From contig JAWZYU010000005.1 of the NCBI GenBank assembly GCA_038380435.1, positions 38,400,001 to 38,464,000 on the forward strand: DNA of 64,000 bases, in the 5' to 3' direction. This stretch comes from Ryuthela nishihirai (Eukaryota > Arthropoda > Arachnida > Araneae > Heptathelidae). The position numbers and the translations under genes were made by a program. The notes under the pieces are model-generated. The model ran no database searches. It was given only the letters and a program-made list of their open reading frames with translations, and was not told the origin of the DNA. This document shows, piece after piece, positions 1 to 11,409 of the stretch (position 1 is the first letter of the stretch; every line of letters begins with the position of its first letter).

Positions 1-757
1 TCTTTCCTGCAGCCGGTAAAAGAAAACAATCGATGACATCACAATGACAACTACAGAGGGAACTGAAGGAGCAAAGTAAAACTGGTAACGGTAACGCCCC
101 CTGCAGTACGATGTCGGTAAGGAGCTTTCCATCTATCTAACAAGGGGCTAAAAACGAATCGAGAACGAAATTAAATAAATATATTAACCGAAATTTTAAC
201 GAATGACTTTTTTTTTCTTTTTCCTTTAAAAATAAAGCGGAATAAATAATTTTCGGATACCGGTTTTAACAGTTATTTATTAATTATTACACTTAAAAGG
301 CGAAGATAGACGAGACATAGATAGAAGTATTTCTGATAATTTGAAAAAATCAAATAAGATTCTCTTATTATTGGATACTTGTTAAGAAGAACCTCTAGAA
401 AAATGCGATTTTGCCTTTAGAACATTGGGCGACAAAACAGCATTCTATGAAGGAGTTTGCAACATGGCAAGAAATATTTTTTTCACTTGCAGTGACTTGA
501 AACATTTCGGCACTAAAATTTATGCAAAGTTTCCAGAGAACAAATGAGTAAGTATTGGAAACTGCATTATCAGTCAGATTAAACACGTAGTTAAATAAAA
601 GTGTTTATATTCATATAACTTGTGTCTTATATTTACTTATGTGCAAGTCGTATATAAGAACATTATTTGTATATTACAACACACTAATATCTAGAAACGT
701 ATTCATTTATATAATATTTATATCATAAATTTGAGTCATATTATTTAAAGTTGCACA
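1..757. other. AT-rich stretch, nothing recognised
   Basis: Short purine or AT-rich runs only. A 63-codon minus-strand open frame at 395-586 has no splice signals or motif I recognise. This stretch lies downstream of the last exon found for the minus-strand gene, whose remaining exons should lie beyond base 1. Confidence 0.5.
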
Positions 758-759
758 TA

Positions 760-1970
760 CACAGTTGTATCAAAATGATATGACCACCTACCTAATAATG
801 GGGATAACTACCCTTGGCCCAGATGACAGCGGCGAGACGGTGTGGCATGAATGCAATGAGGCCCTGAAAGGTGGCCAGGAGGTGCCCATTCGGACTCCAG
901 CAGAGCACGGAGGTTTCAGAGATGACGTGGTTGTGGGTCCGCACGCCGAACCTGTCAATCCAAATGGTCCCACAAGTGCTCTATGGGATTGAGGTCGGGC
1001 GATTTCACCGGCCAAGGGAGAACGGAGACATTGCTGTCGTGTCCCCGGAACCAGTCACGCAGCACCTTAGAGACATGGCAGGGAGCACTGTCCTATTGGT
1101 AGACACATCACCACCAGGGTAAACATCCAACATGAAGGGATGCATGTGGTCAGCGAGAATGGACAGGTAGCCTTTGGCGTTCAGTGACCCATCCAGTGGT
1201 ACCAGCGATCCCAGGTCATACCAGGAAAACATTCCACAGTCATGCACACTGTCACCGCCGCCTGTACTTGACCGACAAGCGTGTCCGGGTGTGGATTTTC
1301 GTGTGTCTGACATCGTATCTGCCACCGCCCATCACTTCTGTGGAGTAGAAACCTCGATTCGTCAGAGAAGGCAACCTTTTTCCACTCTTCTGCTGTCCAA
1401 TGACGGTAGTCCCGTGCGAACTGCAGGCGTCGTTGTCAATGGACCTTGGTTAACATGGTGCCTTTACGCAGCGTCGACTCCGGAGACCCATGCGTAACAG
1501 GGTTCGCTCTACTGTTATCAGGGACACGTACCTGGGTACCCCAGCGTTCATTTGAGTGGTCAATTGCTGCACTGTTGCGTGTCGATTGCCCTTTACCAGA
1601 CGATGGAGGCGACTTTCGACTCTGGGGTCGATGGCCTTTGGGACTCCACAGTTATGACGTCTGGAGGTACTCGGTGTGCCAGCGGTCCATTCTTGGTACA
1701 CCCTTACTACAGCACCTCATGAACAGCCCACGAAGTCTGCTGTTTCTGAGGTGCTTCCACCCTTGGCGCAGTAGCTGATGATCATTCCTTTTTGAACGTC
1801 CATCAAATCAATACCTCTGCCCATTGTGCTCACGTTAAACATTATGGCTCATCTGTCCTGGCCGGCCGCTTATATCTCCGTGTGGTCGACCTTGTCTTGT
1901 GCACTGTGTGACGCACCTGGCGGGTGCACTGTGATTCCGTTGGTGGTCATATTATTTTGATACGCCTGTG
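760..1970 (-). mobile_element. Tc1-like DNA transposon, inactive
   Basis: Terminal inverted repeats start CACAGTTGTATC at 760 and end GATACGCCTGTG at 1970. Both are flanked by the TA target dinucleotide (758-759 and 1971-1972), as expected for Tc1/mariner elements. The same termini, in the form CACAGTCGTATCAG, bound the miniature elements at 24070-24148 and 41157-41458, so those look like deletion derivatives of this family. The interior carries a decayed minus-strand transposase. Confidence 0.85.
860..1824 (-). pseudogene. Tc1-type transposase, broken
   Basis: Reading the minus strand, a start at 1824 opens an N-terminal helix-turn-helix region that reaches an in-frame TGA after about 35 codons. 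The second DNA-binding half follows at 1701-1450 (residues R-R-H-N-C-G near its start). The catalytic half around 1325-1005 has the G-M-F-S-W and H-P-F-M-L motifs, and further on comes S-P-D-L-N-P-I-E-H-L-W-D, the block containing a catalytic acidic residue of the DDE/D family. These pieces lie in different frames, so at least one nonsense change and several frameshifts separate them. In the known family the enzyme cuts and pastes the element using its terminal repeats; this copy cannot make a full product. Confidence 0.85.
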
Positions 1971-1980
1971 TATATATATA

Positions 1981-2419
1981 CAGGGTGAATCTGAAAAAGT
2001 GGGCAAAACTTTACGGGGTGGTAGAATGCAGCTAAACGAGCAATATTCGTCATAGAATGCATGGTCCGAACGCAAGCGGTGAGAAGTTAAAAGGTAGTTT
2101 TCCACTGTCACATTTAAAGAATGAACACAAGAAGGAGAGGAGATACTTCAGAAAACATTTTATTAAAAGGAATGTAATTGAGGTACATGCTCAAAGAAAT
2201 TGCTCAAAAGAGCTGCCGTGGTTAGTATAACCAGCCATCCTCTCGGCAATCCACGGTAGAAATGCCGTTGGGTGCGAGGACCGACCCTTTTATACCATTT
2301 CCAACGCCACTTAGCGGCTCGCCGTTTGCGTTCCGCCCATACTTCTATGATGAATATTGCTCGTATAGCTGCGTTCTACCACCCCGTAAAGTTTTGCCCA
2401 CTTTTTCAGATTCACCCTG
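1981..2419. mobile_element. Non-autonomous DNA element, TATA target duplication
   Basis: About 100 bp at the left (from CAGGGTGAATCTGAAAAAGT) reappears inverted at the right end, finishing ...CACCCTG at 2419. Flanks are TATA on both sides (1977-1980 and 2420-2423). No coding capacity. The subterminal sequence CAATATTCGTCATAGAAT is shared almost exactly with the element at 39515-39944, so both belong to one family. It sits directly beside the end of the Tc1 element in a short TA run. Confidence 0.75.
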
Positions 2420-2791
2420 TATATGCATGTTCTATCCTTTTGTCTCCTCTTTCCAACTGTTCAGTAATTTCATCATTGATATATAGATTTCCATAAAACA
2501 CTGAGTAGAAAGTAAAAGATTGTTTTGACCGTTTTCTTTTTAATTTCGGTTCACGGAAACGAAATATTCTATTTTGTCCAAAACGAAAAATTTCGTTTCA
2601 GTTATGGTAAAAAAAAAGAAATATTTTTATTTTCAGTCCCTGTTTTTAATATAAACATTTAATGTTAAGCGAAACAGCGTTAATTAGAGAATTAAAATTA
2701 TATGACAATATAGAACATTAGTTATTGTTTTCAGAATTCACTCATACACAGAATACATTATCTAACAAATATCTCAAATTTCCTAACTTAC
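2420..2791. other. AT-rich intron or flank, nothing recognised
   Basis: Homopolymer-rich sequence between the TATA element and the splice donor at 2791. No other feature seen. Confidence 0.5.
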
Positions 2792-2836
2792 GTTTAATCT
2801 GGATCTTCACACTGTAGTCTTTCTCTAAAGTAGACT
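2792..2836 (-). CDS. Exon 11 (last seen): start of a third NTR-like module
   Basis: A 45-bp exon on the minus strand. The acceptor is a strong pyrimidine tract ending TTTCTTTCAG just above 2836 and the donor is GTAAGT just below 2792. In phase 1 it encodes a 14-residue segment containing Y-S-V-K-I-Q-I-K, a hydrophobic/charged alternation like the second beta strand of NTR modules (inference). The phase matches exon 5207-5254 exactly. Following exons of this module must lie beyond the window, since I find none below 2792. Confidence 0.65.
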
Positions 2837-3816
2837 CTGAAAGAAATAGTGAAGGTTATTTAAACAAGCAAAGAAGTTTTTAACTAGATTCTTATAAAGA
2901 AGTCTATACAAAATTTTGGAACAACAACACAGGACAAATCCAAAATATATCGGTAATTTTATAGAGCATTGCAGAAAAAATATTTATTTTCCCTTTCCAA
3001 CTGTTCAATTATTTAATCATTAATATATTTGTATAAATTCCCATAAAAGAAGTCATTATACAACTTCATGCAAAAAAATGTATAATATGCTATAGAGAAG
3101 ATCTGTAAGGAAGATGAGACCTCAACAGAAACACAAGAAAGAAAACATCCATGCTTTTATTTGGGTTTCGTTGACTGTAGATTTAATCCTTTTTTTCCAG
3201 TAATGATGTAAAATTCCATTAATTTCAATACTTAACTCGATGTACAACACTTCTAAGGACGGAAACCAAAACTCCGATACTTGTAATAGTTATGAACTGA
3301 CTCAGTGGATTTTACACTTTCCCTTAGTACTACGTTCAAAAGTGTGCAATGTCAGATGGTGATGTGTCACCGTACACATTTAAAAAGCACAGACTTATGA
3401 ATCACCCTAGTATTTGCAGTTCAGAAGGGATTTAATCTTTCCAACCAACATATTAAAACAACAACAATAGCAAAAATGCTGTAATTCCAAACAATAACGA
3501 AATTAAATCATCATAGGTGATGCTACAAAATATTTAAATGGGTATTATAGAGTAATAAATTTATTATCACGTAACACTAATGTAATTAATGTTCATGTTA
3601 ATAAACGGATGTAAGTACATATATATATATACATATTTATTACCATTTATTAAGATTGAACTTTCCTTGCTTTAATTTCGACAAAATGTTTACGATGCAT
3701 AAATTTTTAATTGAGCCTGGCATCCAGATGGGCCCCGTCAATTGCATTGTTTGCACCGCAGGTAGTTTCGCCCCCTGATTCCAAGAAAAAGTCTTGAATT
3801 TCGCGAATAAAAAAAA
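2837..3816. other. Intron sequence, nothing recognised
   Basis: AT-rich, with a short (TA)n microsatellite near 3618-3634. No coding or repeat signal I can name. Confidence 0.5.
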
Positions 3817-3955
3817 ATGGATGTTTCTTTCCTTATGTGGTCTCTGCTGAGGTCTCGTCTCCCTCGCGGATCTTCTCTATCGCATATTAAACTGACAGGC
3901 TTTTCTGTGATACCTTTGCGGCAAAGCAGCTGTTTAATGGGAAGTTTGTTTTTAT
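3817..3955 (+). repeat. Degenerate SINE A relic
   Basis: Matches the body of SINE family A in the plus orientation: TCTGCTGAGGTCTCGTC, then TTAAACTGACAGGC, then the CAGCTG near the tail. The tRNA-like head is missing, so this is an old truncated copy. Confidence 0.6.
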
Positions 3956-4539
3956 AATAATATTACGAAACGACGGATTCGTAGCTTAGAATGCACTGAA
4001 ATCAACATTTGAAAATATGGTAATAGAACAAGCAAAAACCATGAAGAAATAAATAATATTCCCGAGAGATTTTTAATGGTTTAGGCGTTTCAACAAAAAT
4101 ATGTATTTAATATTTTACAGAGACACTAGAGGGGCCCCTTTATTAGGAAAGACCTATGATATGTGAATAGGGAGTGAAATTCAGAGCTATCGCTTCTAAA
4201 ATAAGTTTTTTTTGAAAAACTATTGCTGAAAGTAAATTAAAAAATCGCGATCAAATCCGTCTAAATGTCGTTTTTTAAACACATCCCCTTCCGATTTAAA
4301 AAGTTTTTATTTATCCTGAATCATATATTTCTCCATGAAAATCTTATGTATAAAACTAACTGAGATCTGAGTCTGATTCCCTATTGATATAATACGACTC
4401 GGTTCCTATTAAAATGGCTACTGAGTGTTTATCCCATAATTATTTGCCTAAGCGTTGCTATTATTTTCTAACTTGCTTCAACCAAAAGGTTAATACATAA
4501 GATATTTTAGCGAACTTATTGGAATATAAGTGAGCCAAC
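3956..4539. other. AT-rich intron, nothing recognised
   Basis: No repeat structure or open frame I can support. Confidence 0.5.
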
Positions 4540-5010
4540 TCTTGACATGAAAAAGATTCAGGGTTTCCCTCTTTCGCTTCAATTTGTTAATTGATTCAGG
4601 TTTCCAATCTTCAGTGCCAATTTAGGACCTGATCACGTTTCTCCTTTTTCTTGTCAATTTGTTATTTGATTCATGTTTCCCCCTCTTTCTTTTCATTTTT
4701 TGACGAATCAAGAGTCTCCTGAATTTGTGAACTGATTTAAGTTTACCCTAGATCTTGTCAATTTGTGAATTGACCAGGTTTTCCCTCCTCCTTGTCAATT
4801 TGAATTGATTCAGGTTTCCTTTCTTTCATTTCAATTTGGGATCTGATTTAAGTTTCCCCTCCATTGCGCCAATTTGTGAATTGATCACTTCTCCTTTCCT
4901 TCTTGGCAATTTATGGATTAATTCAGGTTTTCCCTAATCTGTGCCAATTTGAGGTTTCCCGTCTTTCGGCTCAATTTTTGAGTTGATTCAGGTCTTCCCC
5001 CCTCAGTGAC
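4540..5010. repeat. Degenerate tandem repeat, about 40-bp unit
   Basis: Around ten diverged copies of a unit with the core TCAATTTGT, then GATTCAGGTTTCCC, then a CT-rich stretch. Unit length varies by several bases, so it is an old minisatellite. It lies in the intron below exon 5207-5254. Confidence 0.7.
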
Positions 5011-5206
5011 AATTTCAGTACACATTTCAACAGAAACTATGTGAAGAAAATTGAGAACTTTGAAATTTGAGAACTGCATCATGATACATACGACGAAGCA
5101 TTAGATAGGTGTTCAGAATAATTTGGCCAGGCAATGTATATTAAATAGCAGAGGGTCAGGATAATAAATCTAAGAGTTTGAATAACAGTGATTAAGTCAT
5201 ACTTAC

Positions 5207-5254
5207 GAGACAATCTAATCTCAGGAAGCCAACGTGGTTTATACTTTGGAGTTT
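5207..5254 (-). CDS. Exon 10: NTR-like module segment
   Basis: A 48-bp minus-strand exon with acceptor TTTGTTTGCTGTAG above 5254 and a consensus donor GTAAGTATGA below 5207. Phase-1 translation gives 15 residues including K-Y-K-P-R-W-L-P-E-I-R. The split codon with the previous exon (7897-7932) is A|AA and with the next (2792-2836) is C|AG, so all three join without a stop. No independent domain identity; it is called coding on splice signals plus phase agreement. Confidence 0.65.
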
Positions 5255-5870
5255 CTACAGCAAACAAAAATCATAGTATCAAAATATAATTGGAAACGAA
5301 TATGCATACAATAATTGTGTCAAAATCACATCAAGTTTTTACAAAAGCTCTTGATTTGTAGAATGCGACGTTTTAAATTAGCAATAAGAACACAATTTCA
5401 AAAAAAATATGTCAACTGAATCATATTGATGCATCGGATGTTTATGTTTTACTTTTAAGGCGCACATAGGAAAAAAGTTTTTTTTCATTTTTTTTTTTGC
5501 ATTTCAATTACTATTATTTATTTTTTTTCTCACTCATATCGAATTGATAAATAGGCTAAATCAAGAGTATTTATTAAAAATTTGGACAGGAACCAAAACC
5601 AACACAATTAGGAATTGTAAATAGAGACTGCTGTTAGCCGAAAATGCGCTTGAATAACGATAAAAATATTTCCAAAAACAACGCAATTAAATCATTGTTC
5701 CGACGATTCACCGTCGATCAGTTTTTATTCTCATTTTCATTGTCAATTTTCATTCGAGCCATTGCCTTCGATGATAATCTGAGGAGCAGTTATAATTGGA
5801 AAATAACGTCATTATGTCAGATGTATCGGAGTGACAATTCGAGGTGAGTTCTGGATTCAACACGACAAAT
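5255..5870. other. AT-rich intron, nothing recognised
   Basis: Poly-T and poly-A runs. A 67-codon plus-strand open frame at 5644-5847 shows no motif. Confidence 0.5.
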
Positions 5871-5874
5871 ATCT

Positions 5875-6160
5875 CACCCTGACCCGGTTCTAGGAAAATA
5901 TCGAGGGGGGGGGGGGCAAGAAATACTATCTAGTTGGAAAAATATAAAAAAGGGGGGGGGGGCAAAAATTGTATTTCCAATGCAGTATAATATTTCTCCC
6001 TCCGCTTTACAGGTCTAAAACATTTCTTGAAAACTGCATGAAATATAAATAATAATTTTTGCCTGTATTTCCCTTAATGACATTCTGAAAGGGGTGTAAT
6101 TCATTATAAATTAAATCACGCCCCCCCCCCCCCCCCCAGATCCGGTGCTGATTCCACCTA
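5875..6160. repeat. G-run dispersed repeat, foldback copy
   Basis: Begins near CCCGGTTCTAGG and carries runs of 12 G (5905-5916) and 11 G (5952-5962). It ends with a run of 17 C (6121-6137) followed by AGATCCGGTG, the inverted form of the start. It shares the segment TTTCCAATGCAGTATAA with the repeat at 7165-7310, so the two are copies of one dispersed family. Confidence 0.6.
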
Positions 6161-6179
6161 TAATGAATTATTTCTTCCT

Positions 6180-6644
6180 CTGTGCGACTTGTCTAATGTC
6201 TATCGTAACCCTGTAATTCTTGCCTGTAGATCATCAACATTTGTAGGTAAAGGTGGAAAGTACACTATCCTTAAAGAATCCTCATAGAAAAAAAAAATTG
6301 TATTGGAGTTAAATCGGGGATCGAGGTGGGCATGATATTTGACCTGCTCGGCATACCTACCAATTCGAAAATGTGTGTAGAGATACTTGCGCACTTCTCG
6401 ATGGAAATGAGGAATGTTGGAAAGATACGATTCCCTCTTGATAATCTTAGTGAAACCCTGAGATGAGAAGCATTTTCCTCTCGACTGTCAGGGACCTCTA
6501 GAGTCGCTGTTGCGGTGCTAGAACTGTTGCATAACAACTTCAAGCCTTGCACTTACCATTCTCGTGTCACATACCCGCATACTTCTCTTTATAATGATCG
6601 TACAGCCTTTCAGCGTTGTAAAGCTACTTTTGAAACACCCTGTA
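6180..6644 (-). mobile_element. Tc1/mariner-type relic, internally deleted
   Basis: The right end reads ...AAACACCCTG followed by TA at 6645. The minus strand carries the C-terminal part of a transposase: P-H-F...V-R-K-Y-L, I-P-D-L-T-P-I-Q-F-F-F and P-P-L-P-T-N-V-D-D-L-Q-A-R-I-T, spread over two frames (6200-6394 and 6271-6552). The catalytic core upstream is missing, so this is a deletion derivative. The left boundary is approximate. Confidence 0.65.
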
Positions 6645-6645
6645 T

Positions 6646-7164
6646 TGATTATGAGGATACTGATTAGAAAAGCGATGTACGAGTTATGATTAGATGATCA
6701 AATCTCTTACCTACATTTTAACAGAAAGTGAAAAAGAAAGGATTAAACTGCAGCTATTCCTCTGATCAAAAATGGAAAAACCTTCTATTAAATAATAATA
6801 GAACCTAAAAATTAAATATTTTCTATGGGGTTAAGTAACATTTAATGCGATAATCTTTTCATTATTTTATTGATGGCATGAACCGTGAAGCCTGATTTGC
6901 TGTTTCAAGGACACCATAATCTCCTACTGACAATCCATTTTTTTTTATCTGTTTCCACCACCATTTTCAGGTACTTTTCTTCCATGTTACTGCCCCCTCT
7001 TCTTCTTTCATACATTGGTGTCTTATGGCAGCGTTTCTCGACCTTTTTGGTACTGGGGGCAGTTACAAAATCTCTGTCATTCTGTGGACCTCATTCCCAA
7101 AATAACTTTATGTATCTTAATTACGTAGAATACAAATTAACTCAACTATATATATGCAGTTATT
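6646..7164. other. Intron sequence, mostly unrecognised
   Basis: Around 7030 the motif CAGCGTTTCTCGACC looks like a hAT terminus, but no partner end was found. Confidence 0.4.
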
Positions 7165-7310
7165 TACAGGCCCGGATCTACAAACACAATCGAGCTGAAA
7201 AAATGCAAAAGAAGTGGGGGGGGGGGGGTGAGCAAGAGATTAGATTTCCAGTGCAGTATAACATGAACCCCTCTGTTTACAGACATTTTTAAAATTTCTT
7301 GAAAAATGCA
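7165..7310 (+). repeat. G-run dispersed repeat
   Basis: Starts CAGGCCCGGATCTA, contains a run of about 12 G near 7217-7228, then GATTTCCAGTGCAGTATAA and a TTTCTTGAAAA tail. Same family as 5875-6160, 22876-22975, 38462-38660 and 46010-46141. Confidence 0.65.
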
Positions 7311-7330
7311 TTAAATATAAATAAGTTTAG

Positions 7331-7720
7331 AGTTTGGGTTGTTTTACCTCTGAACGGCACTTTTTGCACATCATGGGCTAAATGGCCAGGTCACAAGGAC
7401 CCCGAAGGCTCAGAGAAGGTGGGGGAAAGTGGACCCACTCGAAAGTTGTTGGGAGACAGATGGTAGCCTCCCGTGAAGGCCATCCTGTGTGTTCTTTAAT
7501 TTGCACAAGGGATGGCTCTCCCGCACACGGGGCCACGGCTTAACGTACCATCCGAAAGATGGCAGCCTTTTCAGTGCAATCTGTGTCCACTACTGACCGA
7601 GAGCAGAGCGGGGAGTTTTGCGGAGATAAATCTCAACGCTGCCCCAGGTGGGACTTGAACCTGGGAACTTCAGATTATGAGCGTGGCGCGATGCCGCCTG
7701 AGCCAACTCCCACCCCGCAA
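7331..7720 (-). repeat. SINE B (tRNA-derived, Met-like head)
   Basis: On the minus strand the head starts near 7720 with an A-box-like GGCTCAGGCGG, an anticodon-region CTCATAA and the B-box CCAGGTTCAAGTCCC. It is followed by a roughly 300-bp body ending in a pyrimidine-rich tail toward 7331. Other copies are at 13678-14067, 17305-17755, 41515-41815, 49286-49665 and 55714-56110. The tRNA fold is decayed, so this is not a tRNA gene. Confidence 0.85.
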
Positions 7721-7896
7721 GTGTTGGTGCTCCGTGTTTTACTTTTGATAACTATTATATATCAATAAGCTGTGTCTTTGTAACACATTAACTGATTAGA
7801 AAGTTGACAGAAGATATTAAACATTTCTTTATCGATACAGCAAATCTACGCTAACACTTACAAAAAATAAATCTAAGAAAACAGAAAAAGACTTAC

Positions 7897-7932
7897 TTCC
7901 ACCTTCTGAATCATCGTGATGTACAACCAGAA
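7897..7932 (-). CDS. Exon 9: NTR-like module segment
   Basis: A 36-bp exon on the minus strand; acceptor TTTTTTATGTAG above 7932, donor GTAAGTC below 7897. Phase-1 translation gives L-V-V-H-H-D-D-S-E-G-G. Joined to exon 12182-12499, the sequence runs from a Cys-Tyr-Ser-Asp-Leu end into a hydrophobic strand, the expected order after the third cysteine of an NTR module. The split codon with the previous exon is G|TT (Val). Confidence 0.65.
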
Positions 7933-8026
7933 CTACATAAAAAAGAAACGAAATATTACAAATAGTTTTCTTAAAAGACATGTAAAAAATATTCTAAGTA
8001 TGCCAAGGAATCGGAACAGAGAAATA

Positions 8027-8190
8027 CCGTATTTTAACGTGTATAAGGAACCCCCTGATTTTTCATCAAAGATATTTTTATTTTAAGTAATTTGTTAATA
8101 TCTATAATACTATCCATGTATAAGAAACCCCCCTATTTTTGGGACCCAATTTTTGGCAAAAAGGGGTTCCTTATACACGTTAAAATACGG
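8027..8190. mobile_element. MITE, 164 bp, TA target
   Basis: Near-perfect terminal inverted repeats of about 28 bp, starting CCGTATTTTAACGTGTATAA on each strand, flanked by TA at 8025-8026 and 8191-8192. No coding sequence. The TA duplication points to mobilisation by a Tc1/mariner-type transposase. Confidence 0.8.
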
Positions 8191-8192
8191 TA

Positions 8193-8982
8193 ATTGTTTG
8201 TTACGTCAGTTGTTTCAGTACAGAGAGAGTGATTGTTACGATTTAACTTTCACTTAGAACCCACTGTTGGATCCGTTCGTCAAGAAAGGATTTCTTATTC
8301 CGATGCTTGTGCTTCCAATGATATGAGTGCTTTATAGGAATGTTTTATGTATTCTAACATAACCTTAAGGGGAAAGAAAGGCTAGTTGCAGGTATGAACA
8401 AAATCAGAAACCTTAGGCATATCTCGTTATATGACAGAATAGCACAATTTAGAAAGAATTTAAAATATTAATTTATTTCACTTTGAACCATTTTATTATA
8501 TCATTGCGTAGTTTAGATTGTTAAACATTGCTGATGATAGTTTCGACTTTCTAACTTAAAGTGTTCCCATCTAATAAAAGAAAAGACTGTCAAACTCCCG
8601 GTTCCAAACATATATAGATCCGAGAGAGTCAATTTTCTGAGCTTCAGGAATGGTGGCAAGTTTTTGGCAGAGCAGGGTATAATTTATAATTAATCTTATT
8701 TCCATCTCGTACCGTATTAGATTTTTGAGTTGAGTTGTTTTGCTTCTAGGGCTGCACTTTTTCTGTTGCACAAAGAGATAATTAAGCAGACCAGAAAAGG
8801 CCCAAGGATCAGAGCAAGGATGAAGAAGGAGAAAAACGGAGAGATGTCGGCATGCAGATGATTGGTCCTGGTAACTGCATACGTTTATGTTCTAATGTTA
8901 ACATCTCCATTGAGAGACAAAAAAGCTGTTTACTTCTTTGGAATTCGAAATTTTTTTTTACAAATATTTATATATAAATTAA
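8193..8982. other. AT-rich intron, nothing recognised
   Basis: A 66-codon minus-strand frame at 8571-8771 has no motif or splice context. Confidence 0.5.
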
Positions 8983-9163
8983 ATATTCCCTCAAGCAGCA
9001 GTTTGCCACAGAGGTCTGACAGGAACCTGCCAGTTTACAACACCATAGCAGAATGTCTGTGAGGATGGCGGAACCTCAGCAGAAAACAAACTTCTATGCC
9101 TTACCCGGTGCTCGAACCCAGGTCCCTTTGAATAGTAGCCAAGTGCGCTAACTATTCGCCACT
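8983..9163 (-). repeat. SINE A (tRNA-derived)
   Basis: On the minus strand it reads from a decayed A-box (GGCGAATAGTTAGCGCACTT) through the B-box GGGTTCGAGCACC to the family body with CTGCTGAGGTTCC. The 3' end ...TGCTTGAGGGAATA is AT-rich. Diverged from the 41-46 kb copies. Confidence 0.8.
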
Positions 9164-10564
9164 CTGAACTTCAAAGTTAGGAAAGGAATGCATAAACAGG
9201 GTGAAATGTGAAAAATTAATATATGCACAGATTTTTCTTTCGCACTTCCTTTCTTGAGTACAGAATCACGGTTTAATATCTCAACAGACGAAAGGATTTC
9301 CTTTTCATCAAGGGCGTGGAGAAAACTGACACAGTTTTACCTGAGTCCTTAAACTTCAGGTTGCCAGCCTGACTTCATGCCGACTGCACTCCTTGTGTCC
9401 TTTTAGTTTGTCATACGTTTAATACAGTGATATTCAACGTGGCCGTTAAATATACTCACTAAATTCCATTCTGATGCTGATATGGAAAGTCAGCGGTGAG
9501 CTTATTTCAAATGGCAAAATATAGTAAAAGTGTGTGGTGAATCAAATAAGGTTAAAAACCAATGGTTTAATGGATCACTTGGACCAAACAATTGCTTTTA
9601 TGCGCAATAGCGTGAGCAGTTTAGGAAGGTAGCCCAGCCTACCAACGATATGCCGTGACCAAGAAAGAGATGCACTCAGCTCATGCCATAGAAGTGACTT
9701 TGTGGTGTGACTTCGGTCGATATCTGACTTCGCCCCTTTTAACACACCTTGGGCCCTTTTAACACACTTTTTAAGGGAACGTTTCCCATTGGGCGAGGAC
9801 ACTCGCAGAGATGTGAAAGACTGATTCATGAAGAAGACTTCATTATTGTAAGCCAAGGATGGGTTTCATCTTCCTCGTAGACTTTCTCTAGAGTGTATTA
9901 TCCTGAAAAGGATCTGTGGCAAACGACTATTTAAGAGGTAATTTATTTTTTCCATTTTGTTTTTGTGTTATACTTTGATTGATTCTAAACAAATAGAAAA
10001 AATATAATTTTGAAAAAAAAAGGTATCAGGAACATAAGCTACTTTTGTTTTGGATATAAAACATTTTTTTAGTACCGTTTCTTTATAAAAATCATGAAAA
10101 TTTGCGAGAGGTAGTTCAAATCCGTCATCGAAAACTACGCAATTTTACTGTATTTTTCTTTATAAATCTCTGGAACCCAGAGTATGTTAAAGAAACAGTA
10201 CACGAGCTTTAAAACCTAATGTCCCAAAACGTTTCCCACAAATTATTATTGTCAAACTTTTATGGGGGGTTTTTTCGCAGAAAATACGAATGATTCTATA
10301 TGTCACGTAAGTGCTTCCTATGTACTGTATTTTCCAGACATAAGAAAAGGGTAAAGAAGATATTTTTTAATATTGTAATATGTTCAGTAGTAAAATGTCA
10401 AAGGAGAAGTCCTGTGGACATGGGATTCATGAAATATTTAGCTGAAAATGATATTTCTAAACCCCCGTACCATAAGACGAAATGAGATTTTAACTAGCAT
10501 CTTCCAGGGAAAGAAGCTCGTCCAGAAAATACAGTAAGCGAAAGAGTTAACGAATTAAACAAAG
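9164..10564. other. Intron sequence, nothing recognised
   Basis: A 93-codon minus-strand frame at 9575-9856 contains an internal short duplication (GGCCCTTTTAACACAC, twice at 9733-9768) but matches no family I know. The motif TACAGGGGGTTATAATTAAA at 10565 may be one end of another lost element. Confidence 0.4.
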
Positions 10565-11278
10565 TACAGGGGGTTATAATTAAACTGACAGTACTCAGAG
10601 CGATGTAGAGAAGGATCTACTTGACGGATCACAGCGAAAAGTGGTCGATACGTTAATAAGAACATGGGGAGAGAAATTGCGAATAAAAAAAAATTATGTT
10701 AGGTGACACCAGGTAGCGTGGGTGCGCTAAAATGAAGAAAATGCCAAGTTGAACAAACATAACCTTTATTTTACAAATCAAGATTCTCAATATGTGAAAC
10801 ATTCATATGCAAAATGTGCTGGAAACGTAATACGGCATGGTCCACAGTTGCTTGAAACATGTCTCGGGGAATGGCTGCAACATGCTGTGTTATTCTTGCC
10901 TTCAGTTCAGCAAGCGATTCAACATTGCCTTGGCAAATTCGGCTTTTCAAATAACCCCTTAACCAAAAATCATTTGGGTTTAGGTCGGGGGAACGTGGAG
11001 GCCAAGCATTGGAAGACGTTCGAGAAATTATTCTATCCTCACCAAATGTGGTACACAATAATTGCATTGCCGTACGTACAATATGGGGTAGCGTCCCATC
11101 CTGCATGAAGATTTAGAGTCTAAGAGATTTCTTTCTTGCAAAGCCGGAATAATCTTGTGGCAGAGAAGATCTGTGTCACATGGTCCATCACTGATCGACC
11201 CACGGGGCCTTGAGCCGTAATCTCAACGAAAAATGGTCCAATTATAAAGTTTGCGGTAAACCCGCACCATACAGTTAG

Positions 11279-11402
11279 ATAATCGGAGTGTAGAGGCACA
11301 TCATGCGGATGTGTAGGAGTGTAGAGGCACATCATGCGGATATGTAGGAGTGTAGAGGCACATCATGCGGATATGTAGGAGTGTAGAGGCACATCATGTG
11401 GA
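11279..11402. repeat. Tandem repeat, 31 bp x 4, inside a transposase
   Basis: Four near-identical 31-bp units beginning GGAGTGTAGAGGCACATCAT. They lie between the D-E and V-W-C-G motifs of the broken transposase. Since 31 is not a multiple of three, the expansion scrambles the frame. Confidence 0.85.
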
Positions 11403-11409
11403 TGTGTAT

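Noticed and set aside
765..1122. Plus-strand open frames over the first Tc1 element
   Set aside because: They are antisense shadows of the decayed minus-strand transposase.
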